Shown: positions 1 through 5,842 of the stretch, piece after piece
Layout of the letters: every line of letters starts with the position of its first letter
How positions within the stretch are numbered: position 1 is the stretch's first letter
Assembly: GCA_964493095.1 (NCBI GenBank)
Contig: CAZBNG010000084.1
Coordinates: 1-9,666, forward strand
Origin: CAYXSX01 sp964493095
Lineage (GTDB): Bacteria; Pseudomonadota; Alphaproteobacteria; Micavibrionales; Micavibrionaceae
Direction of reading: 5' to 3'
DNA: 9,666 nucleotides
Notes under the pieces: model-generated
Database searches by the model: none
The model's input: the letters and a program-made list of their open reading frames with translations, nothing else
Told to the model about the DNA's origin: nothing
Translations under genes and position numbers: made by a program

Positions 1-675
1 CCCAACCGGATTTCCCTTTTCGGCTATGCCCATGTGCCGTGGATGAAAAAGCATATGGGCCTTATCGATGAAACGGCGCTGCCCGCAAAGGATCTGCGCT
101 TTGACCTGTTTGAAACAGGATCGCAGGCGCTGCAAAAGGCCGGGTATGTGCCCATAGGCATAGACCACTTCGCCAGACCGGACGACCCGCTGGCCATCGC
201 GGCGCAGAAAAAAACGCTGCATCGCAATTTCCAGGGCTATACCACCCAAAACAGCGATGCGCTGATCGGCATCGGCGCTTCCTCTATCGGCAAATTCCCA
301 CAAGGATACATCCAGAACGCTGCCGACATGCCGCAATATAAAAATTGCATTTTAGGCAGCACGCTTCCCGCCCGGAAAATCTGCATTATGAGTGAGGAAG
401 ATCACATACGCGCCCGGATTATTGAAGAGATCATGTGCAATTTTGAGGTTAATCTTGAACAGGTTATAAAAATCAACAGCCTGCCGGATGACTATTTTTC
501 GGGAAACATAGAGGCGCTTGCAGCCTATGAAAATGAGAAATTCATCGAAATTAAAAACGGTAAAGCCGTTAAAATCATGCCGCATGCCAGAACTATAACA
601 CGCCTGATCGCTTCAGCCTTCGATTCCTATTACGCTCCCGACCCCAACATTTCCCGGCATGCCAGGGCGATTTAA
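1..675 (+). CDS. hemN: Oxygen-independent coproporphyrinogen III oxidase, C-terminal half (5' end outside window)
   Basis: HemN is a cytoplasmic radical-SAM enzyme that converts coproporphyrinogen III to protoporphyrinogen IX without oxygen, so heme can be made under low-oxygen or anaerobic conditions. The frame is open from base 1 and gives 224 residues before a TAA stop. Family hallmarks are visible: SLFGYAHVPW near the left edge, then IGIDHFARPDDPLA, LHRNFQGYTT and the HemN C-terminal region with IMCNF. The radical-SAM CxxxCxxC cluster motif belongs to the missing N-terminal half. The GTG at 34 is internal and is not the start. The gene converges on ompW and ends just before a strong terminator. 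Its neighbours supply a use for the heme: the cbb3 oxidase needs b- and c-type hemes when oxygen is scarce. Identification is firm; enzymatic completeness cannot be judged here. Confidence 0.93.
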   Translation, partial: PNRISLFGYAHVPWMKKHMGLIDETALPAKDLRFDLFETGSQALQKAGYVPIGIDHFARPDDPLAIAAQKKTLHRNFQGYTTQNSDALIGIGASSIGKFPQGYIQNAADMPQYKNCILGSTLPARKICIMSEEDHIRARIIEEIMCNFEVNLEQVIKINSLPDDYFSGNIEALAAYENEKFIEIKNGKAVKIMPHARTITRLIASAFDSYYAPDPNISRHARAI

Positions 676-688
676 TAAGAACATTAAT

Positions 689-723
689 AAAAAGGCCTGA
701 CCGGGGAAAAGTCAGGCCTTTTT
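689..723. terminator. Bidirectional intrinsic terminator between hemN and ompW
   Basis: A perfect 13-base inverted repeat (arms 689-701 and 711-723) encloses a 9-base loop. The core is GGCCTGAC/GTCAGGCC, flanked by AAAAA on the left and TTTTT on the right. Each strand therefore reads as a GC-rich hairpin followed by a U tract. It starts 13 bases after the hemN stop and lies 20 bases beyond the ompW stop, so it should end both convergent transcripts. Confidence 0.92.
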
Positions 724-743
724 ATAGTGGATTTTAGTAACTT

Positions 744-1384
744 TTAAAATCGGTAGGAAACGCCCGCGCCCAGAATAACGGGGTCAAGATCCGCATTATC
801 CGCATCGAGATGCGTTCCACCTGAATTAACATCGACATCGACGTCCAGATTGATGTACTTGGCATCCATGTTCACGCCCCAATGGTCGTTCAGCCAGTAA
901 TCAAAACCGGCCTGCAACGCGTAACCGATACCGCCATCAACATCCAGATCGGTGAACCCCGCGCCGTCATCCTCGCCATAGAACATGGAGTAGTTCAGGC
1001 CGGCACCGACATAGGGGCTGAAGCTTTTTTCAGGTGTGAAGTGGTATTGCAGGGTCAAGGTGGGCGGCAGGATCCAGGCATCGCCCAAAGTTAAAGCGCC
1101 AGCGGTAACTGTATGCTTGGAAGTTGCCGCAATCAACTCGGCAGAAACCTTGTCCGTAAAGAAATAGGTTACGTCTACCTCGGGGGTCGCAGACGTCTCT
1201 ACATCGGTCTGAAGACCGTTCTGATTCACCTTGCCATCGCCATCGGGCACCACGTTAATGGCCGGACGCGAAGCTGGAACCTTTCTTTGGCGAGCCAGTC
1301 AGACTCCTGCGCTTTAGCGGAAACAGACACCGCACCAAGCGCAAGCGTCGTTAACAGAGCTAATTTTAATGATCTTCCCAACAT
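744..1384 (-). CDS. ompW: OmpW-family outer-membrane beta-barrel protein, with an apparent one-base frameshift
   Basis: OmpW proteins are small eight-stranded outer-membrane barrels, thought to pass small hydrophobic molecules and often induced at low oxygen. The downstream part (frame of 744-1253) reads VVPDGDGKVNQNGL, then DVTYFFTDKVSAELI, LQYHF, PYVGAGLNYS and a terminal SYRF, with the C-terminal Phe typical of barrel proteins. That frame has no signal peptide and meets a stop at 1299-1301. Another frame starts at the ATG at 1384 with a good signal peptide (MLGRSLKLALLTTLALG, then an AKA-like cleavage site) and runs ESDWLAKERFQLRVR before leaving the family. Adding one G near 1261-1264, so that CGGCC becomes CGGGCC, joins the two as LRVRAINVVPDGDG and gives 213 residues, the usual OmpW length. 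AGAGAGGA at 1393-1400 is a good ribosome binding site 8 bases before the ATG. An FNR-type promoter lies upstream. The gene is either intact with a sequencing error or a recent pseudogene. Confidence 0.85.
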
Positions 1385-1419
1385 AATTTAAATCCTCTCT
1401 TGGGTTTATTTTTTAATTC

Positions 1420-1468
1420 TGAAGAGAGAATAGCCATCCGTATGCTGAAAAAAATTGATTTGTGTCAA
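1420..1468 (-). promoter_or_regulatory. Class II FNR/Anr-dependent promoter of ompW
   Basis: On the minus strand TTGACACAAATCAA (1468-1455) matches the FNR/Anr consensus TTGAT-N4-ATCAA at 9 of 10 fixed bases. After exactly 22 bases comes TATTCT (1432-1427) as a -10 hexamer, with 4 of 6 bases matching TATAAT. This puts the box centre (1461.5) at -41.5 from a predicted transcription start at 1420, the classical position for FNR activation with the box replacing the -35 element. The leader to the ompW ATG would be 36 bases and includes the ribosome binding site. FNR control of ompW is known in E. coli. The box and spacing are seen directly; activation is inferred. Confidence 0.85.
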
Positions 1469-1480
1469 TTCGGAACGGTA

Positions 1481-2773
1481 TCAGGCGATTTTTTTGAGCT
1501 CACCCATAAAAATATTCATTTTATCCATAAGGGCTTCTACCTGCTCTTTGGACTGAACGGACAGGTTGGTGCTACCCTGTTTGACTTGGCGGCTGATATC
1601 GTCGACCTGCTCTACATTCCTGCCCAGATCGCTGATATTGGATGAAACCGACTGCGTGGCGCTGGAGGCGCGCTCCGCACTTTCCGCAATTTCCCTTGAT
1701 GCCGCGTTCTGTTCTTCCACAGCGGCGGCTACAACATTGTTGGCTTCCGAAATCTCGGAAATAATTTTTCCTATGCCTTCAAAAGAAGAAACGGCATTCT
1801 CGGTTGCGCTTTGCACTTCCGCGATTTGCGTCCGTATCTCTTCCGTCGCTTTGGCGGTTTGGCCTGCCAGATTTTTAACTTCCGATGCCACAACGGCAAA
1901 GCCTTTCCCGGCCTCCCCGGCGCGCGCCGCCTCAATCGTGGCGTTCAGGGCCAGAAGATTCGTCTGCTCGGCAATGTCCTGTATGAGCGTAACAACTTCG
2001 CTGATGCTCTCTGCCGTCGCCGCAAGCGCCCGCACAACATCCGTAGCCTCGCTGGCGGCCGACACCGCATTATTGGATATATCGGCAGTCTTGGTAATCT
2101 GTGTGCTGATTTCGGAAATAGACGCCGCCATCTCTTCGGCGGCAGCGGAAATAGACTGGGCGCTTAAAGACGTTTCATTTGAGTTATTAATAGCCTTTTC
2201 CGTTTCGCTCCTGGCCTCGGAAACGCTGGTCTCCATAACCGCAGTACTGTCTTCAAGGCCCTTAACGGTTTCATTTATCTGCCCCATAACGGCCTTCAGG
2301 GATGAATCCACGTCATTGGCAATGGAAGTGAAGCCGTTCATTTTTTCCGCCACGCTTTGCGTGGCCGCATTGATAATGCGCGCGCCGTTAAGCAGGCTGC
2401 CCTGCAAACCAGGTTCAAGGATACGGCGGAAATACTGGTTGCGGCTGACATACTCCATAGCCGCCGTTGACTCGCGGACGAAAGCGTCCATGCAATCCGT
2501 CATTTCATTGATGGCCCAGAGCAGCTCAGATACTTCTCCGTCTTCTGGAATGCTCGTAAGCCGCGTTTCAAAATCGCCTTTTTCCAGCTTTTTACAAACC
2601 TGTGCCGCCGATTTAACAGAGACTTGCGCCTTATGAATATTGAAAAAGGCTGTAAGGATGAAAACAATAGCAACCGCCAGCCCCGGAAACAAAAAAAACG
2701 GGCACAGAAGCAAGGCGGCAAACGCCGCACATAGCGACAGCTTCGCCTTAGACAGAGAAGATAAATTCATCAT
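1481..2773 (-). CDS. Methyl-accepting chemotaxis protein without periplasmic sensor; likely partner of the PAS protein
   Basis: This 430-residue chemoreceptor should control CheA kinase and hence flagellar switching. Residues about 13-45 are strongly hydrophobic and form one long membrane segment or a tight hairpin, with no room for a periplasmic ligand domain. A HAMP-like or linker stretch follows (KLEKGDFETRL, VSELLWAINEMTD, AMEYVSRNQYFRRI, about 61-140). The cytoplasmic signalling domain fills the rest, with the highly conserved hairpin tip IAEQTNLLALNATIEAARAG at about 267-286 followed by GKGFAVVASEVKNLA. There is no C-terminal CheR-binding pentapeptide; it ends ELKKIA. The start is ATG 2773 (a second ATG is at 2770), preceded by AAGGG with 8-base spacing. 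It overlaps the end of the PAS gene by 26 bases, so the two are probably translationally coupled and act together in energy or oxygen taxis. Confidence 0.9.
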   Translation of the reverse strand: MMNLSSLSKAKLSLCAAFAALLLCPFFLFPGLAVAIVFILTAFFNIHKAQVSVKSAAQVCKKLEKGDFETRLTSIPEDGEVSELLWAINEMTDCMDAFVRESTAAMEYVSRNQYFRRILEPGLQGSLLNGARIINAATQSVAEKMNGFTSIANDVDSSLKAVMGQINETVKGLEDSTAVMETSVSEARSETEKAINNSNETSLSAQSISAAAEEMAASISEISTQITKTADISNNAVSAASEATDVVRALAATAESISEVVTLIQDIAEQTNLLALNATIEAARAGEAGKGFAVVASEVKNLAGQTAKATEEIRTQIAEVQSATENAVSSFEGIGKIISEISEANNVVAAAVEEQNAASREIAESAERASSATQSVSSNISDLGRNVEQVDDISRQVKQGSTNLSVQSKEQVEALMDKMNIFMGELKKIA

Positions 2774-3269
2774 AATCCATACCCTTCTGTGACAAAAGTG
2801 AAAGCATCATGTTAAAGCCCGCCATCATGCCCTCTTTTCGATTAGAATGTTTGTTTTCTTCTTCCAGCAACGCCCGGTAAAGCGGAACGATGGTACCCTG
2901 CACTATCTGAGGGTCTGGCACACGGCGGTTGGAATGATAGCCGGTAATCGCCCCATTGGCGTCAAAACTGGGAGTCACATGGGCAAAAACCCAATAATGG
3001 TCACCGTTTGCCGAACGGTTAATAACATAGGCAAAGATCTCTTTTTTGGCTTCAATCGTATCCCAAAGCAGCTTAAAAACGCAGCGCGGCATATCAGGGT
3101 GGCGTAAAATACTGTGAGGCGCGCCAAGCAACGCTTTCTCCGTGTATCCCGAAAGATCTATAAAAACCCGGTTGGCATAGGTGATATGCCCTTTCAGGTT
3201 GGTTTTGCTAACTATGATTTCATCGGCTTTAAATGTGCGTTCAACACCGGTCAGGGATAAATCTTTCAT
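2748..3269 (-). CDS. Aer-type PAS domain protein, putative redox/oxygen sensor
   Basis: A 173-residue soluble protein made almost entirely of one PAS domain (about 12-115) of the aerotaxis receptor (Aer) type. Matching segments are IIVSKTNLKGHITYANRVF, LSGYTEKALLGAPHSILRHPDMPRCVF, NGDHYWVFAHVTPSFD and ITGYHSNRR. In Aer this domain binds FAD, and the HxxxRHPDMP and GDHYWV stretches are conserved there. A short helical tail ends YDEFIFSV, with no membrane segment and no signalling domain. The gene downstream is a chemoreceptor lacking a sensor domain, so the pair looks like Aer split in two. I chose ATG 3269 because family members begin about ten residues before the PAS core and the predicted FNR promoter starts transcription there. 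ATG 3299 is possible but would lie between the FNR box and the -10. Neither start has a convincing ribosome binding site. FAD binding is inferred from family resemblance. Confidence 0.85.
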   Translation of the reverse strand: MKDLSLTGVERTFKADEIIVSKTNLKGHITYANRVFIDLSGYTEKALLGAPHSILRHPDMPRCVFKLLWDTIEAKKEIFAYVINRSANGDHYWVFAHVTPSFDANGAITGYHSNRRVPDPQIVQGTIVPLYRALLEEENKHSNRKEGMMAGFNMMLSLLSQKGMDYDEFIFSV

Positions 3270-3317
3270 TTCTTCAGAATACCACAAAAAACGGCGCATA
3301 TTTTTGATTTTGGTCAA
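3269..3317 (-). promoter_or_regulatory. Class II FNR/Anr-dependent promoter of the PAS-chemoreceptor pair
   Basis: On the minus strand TTGACCAAAATCAA (3317-3304) matches TTGAT-N4-ATCAA at 9 of 10 fixed bases. After exactly 22 bases comes TATTCT (3281-3276), preceded by TGG as in an extended -10. The box centre (3310.5) is at -41.5 from a predicted start at 3269. Hexamer and spacing are the same as at the ompW promoter, although the intervening bases differ. The box covers the ccoS stop codon (3316-3314), so this is an internal promoter at the end of the cco operon. Confidence 0.8.
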
Positions 3318-3466
3318 TCGGCCTGTTCATCATCATCCAGCAGTATGCGATTGGCCGCTCCGTCCATATCCTCGTATTGCCCGGATTTCAAAGACCATAT
3401 AAACCCTGCCAGACCCAGAAGACCCAGACATAACGCGGCCGGTATGAGATAAATTAAAATGCTCAC
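3314..3466 (-). CDS. ccoS: Cbb3 oxidase maturation protein CcoS
   Basis: A 50-residue single-span membrane protein. The reading is GTG-initiated: MSILIYLIPAALCLGLLGLA, then GFIWSLKSGQYEDMDGAANR and ILLDDDEQAD. The membrane helix at about 3-24 followed by FxWSLKSGQYED-D-A--RIL-DD is the CcoS signature. CcoS is needed to insert heme and copper into the CcoN subunit during cbb3 assembly. The GTG start overlaps the ccoI TGA stop in a GTGA arrangement, so translation is probably coupled; the upstream ribosome binding site is weak. The stop codon lies inside the FNR box of the next promoter. Confidence 0.9.
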   Translation of the reverse strand: MSILIYLIPAALCLGLLGLAGFIWSLKSGQYEDMDGAANRILLDDDEQAD

Positions 3467-5622
3467 GGGTTCAATTTTAACCTGTAAGAATTGGCAATCA
3501 CAAGCAAAGATGACCCGGACATTGCTAATGCCGCAATCATGGGCGTCACCAGCCCGGCAAAGGCAAGCGGGACGGCAACCATATTATAAAATACGGCCAG
3601 CATAAAATTAAGCTTCACCAGTCTTTGTGCTTTCACAGCGATTTTATGACTGAAAGCTACAGGTTCAAGAGCCTCACCCATAAACACGATATCCGCCGCG
3701 TTTTGCGCCATATCAATCGCCGTGCCCGGGGCCATGGAAACGTCCGCACCCGCCAGCACGGGCGCATCGTTCAGCCCGTCCCCGACCATCAAAACCTTAC
3801 GCCCCTGTGTTTTTAGTCTTTCAAGCACGTTATATTTATCGACAGGGCTCTGTCCGGAAAAAACGCTGGCAATGCCCGCCTGCACCGCTATAGCATCGGC
3901 AACCGCTTTGCGGTCGCCGGAAACAAGAACTATATCCAGCCCGCGGGATTCAAGTTCCCGCACCGTTGCTTCTGCATCATTACGCAACCGATCCTTAAAA
4001 TGAAAAACAGCGGCGATTTTTCCGCTTACGGACAGCACTATCTGTATATCCCGCGCCGCCTGATCCCCAGCGCCGCACCACGCTACACTGCCCAGCCTGA
4101 TTTTTTTCCTTTTATACAGCGCTTCCAGCCCCTTCCCGGCATGTTCCTTAACAGCGGCAACTTCTACCAGATCTCCGTCGTAAGCGCGGCTCAGGGCGGC
4201 GGAGAGCGGGTGGGCACTATGCGCCGCCAGCGATGCGGCGAGCTGGAGATATTCAGGCTCGTACGCTCCGACAAGCTCGGGCCGTCCGAGCGTTAATGTT
4301 CCGGTTTTATCAAACAGGACCACTTCTATACCCGCCAGCCGTTCCAGCGCATCGCCGGATTTAAGCAGGACCCGGTGCTTCATCAAAAGACCCGACGCCA
4401 AAACCTGCACCACCGGCACCGCCAATCCCAAGGCGCAGGGACAGGTGATGATCAGCACCGTAACCGCAGTCATCAGCGCATCCTGCCACGGAGCCTCCCA
4501 AACGCCCCACCAAAGGATAAAGGCCAGCACGGCCAGTGTGTGCACCACGGGCGTATAAAGCCGCGCAGCCCGGTCGGCAAGGCGGACATAACGCGCCTGC
4601 CCCTGTTCGGCTTTTTCCATCAAGCGCACAATATCGGACAGCAGGGAATTGCCAGCGGTTTTGGTCACTTTGATATAAAGCGGCGCGCCCAGATTGATCG
4701 TCCCGGCAAAAACCTCCCCGCCTTTTTCAACATCGCGGGGCAGCGTTTCCCCGGTCACAAGGGAGGTATCGATACTGCTTTGTCCGCGCTCGACAATGCC
4801 GTCTACGGGTATCCTTTCTCCAGCGGCGACCAGAACACTCATCCCTTCGCGGATATCGCGGATCAGGACGCGCACCGTCCTGCCGCCTTCCACCACATTG
4901 GCAAACCCGCTTAAAGTCTGCATCAGGTCGGTGGCAGCACTGCGAGCGCTGCGCCGGACCCTGAAATCGAGATAACGACCGATCAGCAGGAAGAACATCA
5001 GCATTATCGCAGAATCGAAATATACATGTTCTCCATGGGTGAACATTTCAAAAATGCTCATAGCCGTTGCCAGAATAAGAGCGACAGATATCGGCACATC
5101 CATATTCGTGCTACGGTTTCTAAGCGCAGCCCAGGCGGACAGAAAAAACGGGCGGCCGGAAAACACGATGGCCGGGATGGCGATCAACGCCGAAATCCAG
5201 TGCAGCAAATCGCGGGTGGCTATTCCCATGGTCTGCGCGCTGGTCGCCCACAGGCCAACGGAAAGCAGCATGATATTGCCTGCGGCAAACCCCGCCACAC
5301 CCAGACAAAGCAGTAAAAAACGGCTTTCTTTTTCCACCGTGTTTTTTTCCGCATCCGGATTGTAAGGATAGACGCCGTACCCCAGCGCCTCGATCTTCGC
5401 GGCAAACTCATTGGCCAGAGAAGAGCTACCATCCCAGACAATGCTTAGCCGCCCGGTTGAGAAGTTCAGGCGGGCGTGCTGCACACGGGAATCATGCAAA
5501 ACTGCGGATTCAATTTTCTGGATACAGACCGCGCAATGAACGCCGCCGATCAGAAGGGAAAGCGTTTGCAGGCCTTCCGTATTTAGTTTGACCAGCCCCT
5601 CATATCCGGCTTCATTGCCCAT
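3463..5622 (-). CDS. ccoI: Copper-translocating P1B-type ATPase for cbb3 oxidase assembly
   Basis: CcoI (FixI) is an inner-membrane copper-exporting P-type ATPase that supplies copper for the CcoN active site. From ATG 5622 the protein has 719 residues. In order: an N-terminal heavy-metal domain with GGVHCAVC (Cys 30 and 33), membrane helices, the actuator motif TGE (about 290-292), the membrane CPC metal site (about 394-396), the phosphorylation motif DKTGT with Asp about 438, the HP motif of the nucleotide domain (about 471-472), the hinge motif GDGLND (about 614-619) and two final helices. All catalytic residues are present. The Cys-rich extension found before the metal domain in some CcoI proteins is absent. 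The frame stays open to a TTG at 5664, but ATG 5622 is preferred because it overlaps the ccoH stop by 11 bases, matching the coupling seen across this operon. The stop overlaps the ccoS start. Confidence 0.95.
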   Translation of the reverse strand: MGNEAGYEGLVKLNTEGLQTLSLLIGGVHCAVCIQKIESAVLHDSRVQHARLNFSTGRLSIVWDGSSSLANEFAAKIEALGYGVYPYNPDAEKNTVEKESRFLLLCLGVAGFAAGNIMLLSVGLWATSAQTMGIATRDLLHWISALIAIPAIVFSGRPFFLSAWAALRNRSTNMDVPISVALILATAMSIFEMFTHGEHVYFDSAIMLMFFLLIGRYLDFRVRRSARSAATDLMQTLSGFANVVEGGRTVRVLIRDIREGMSVLVAAGERIPVDGIVERGQSSIDTSLVTGETLPRDVEKGGEVFAGTINLGAPLYIKVTKTAGNSLLSDIVRLMEKAEQGQARYVRLADRAARLYTPVVHTLAVLAFILWWGVWEAPWQDALMTAVTVLIITCPCALGLAVPVVQVLASGLLMKHRVLLKSGDALERLAGIEVVLFDKTGTLTLGRPELVGAYEPEYLQLAASLAAHSAHPLSAALSRAYDGDLVEVAAVKEHAGKGLEALYKRKKIRLGSVAWCGAGDQAARDIQIVLSVSGKIAAVFHFKDRLRNDAEATVRELESRGLDIVLVSGDRKAVADAIAVQAGIASVFSGQSPVDKYNVLERLKTQGRKVLMVGDGLNDAPVLAGADVSMAPGTAIDMAQNAADIVFMGEALEPVAFSHKIAVKAQRLVKLNFMLAVFYNMVAVPLAFAGLVTPMIAALAMSGSSLLVIANSYRLKLNP

Positions 5623-5842
5623 GGGACCCGGCGTTTTCTTTCGCCCGCTTTTTCGCCTCGGCAAGAATGTCGTTGTAATGCAGTCCCCGTTCGTAAGGGT
5701 GCTCTGCTACAACGCCGGTATTTGTCGAAAGCGCCTTGTAAACAAAAAACGTATCAACGCCGGCGAACAAAACAAAAAAACCAAGCAGCGCCAAAAACAC
5801 TTTTTTGCCGAATTTTTTTGATTCCTCGGAAACTTCGTTCAT
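5612..5842 (-). CDS. ccoH: Short CcoH/FixH-like cbb3 assembly protein
   Basis: A 76-residue protein in the usual ccoH position between ccoG and ccoI. It has a short cytoplasmic N-terminus, one membrane helix (about 14-36, FLALLGFFVLFAGVDTFFVY) and then VVAEHPYERGLHYNDILAEA. That last segment resembles the V-x(5)-Y-x-x-G-x-x-YN signature following the helix in FixH. Typical FixH/CcoH proteins are about 150-170 residues and carry a beta-rich periplasmic domain after this point. Here the protein stops soon after, with a charged tail KKRAKENAG. The start is ATG 5842, in an ATGA overlap with the ccoG stop, with GAAAGG about 10 bases upstream. The stop lies 11 bases inside ccoI. In other systems CcoH contacts CcoN and stabilises the assembling complex. 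Assignment rests on position plus this short motif. Confidence 0.78.
   Translation of the reverse strand: MNEVSEESKKFGKKVFLALLGFFVLFAGVDTFFVYKALSTNTGVVAEHPYERGLHYNDILAEAKKRAKENAGSHGQ

Noticed and set aside
744..870. Asp-rich repeated DVDVDV/DADNADLD stretch in OmpW as a separate calcium-binding repeat module
   Set aside because: Short acidic stretches like this are common in OmpW-family barrels; there is no true tandem repeat at DNA level.
744..1253. OmpW starting at GTG 1253 as a complete 169-residue protein
   Set aside because: It would lack a signal peptide and the first barrel strand. The signal peptide with a good ribosome binding site lies just upstream in another frame, pointing to a frameshift.
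1566..2636. A 356-codon open frame on the plus strand
   Set aside because: It is exactly antisense to the chemoreceptor gene. Its Ser/Ala/Leu-rich composition is a mirror of the coiled-coil codons, and the minus-strand protein has unmistakable MCP motifs.
3315..3317. TTG at 3317 as the start of the PAS gene
   Set aside because: It lies within the FNR box, has no ribosome binding site, and adds residues not expected in the family; ATG 3269 or 3299 is more likely.
4375..4914. A 179-codon open frame on the plus strand inside ccoI
   Set aside because: Antisense shadow of ccoI; no recognisable domain, and the minus strand carries all P-type ATPase motifs through this stretch.
5662..5664. TTG at 5664 as the start of ccoI
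   Set aside because: It would give a 53-base overlap with ccoH and an Arg/Lys-rich extension; ATG 5622 matches the 11-base coupling seen at ccoP-ccoG.
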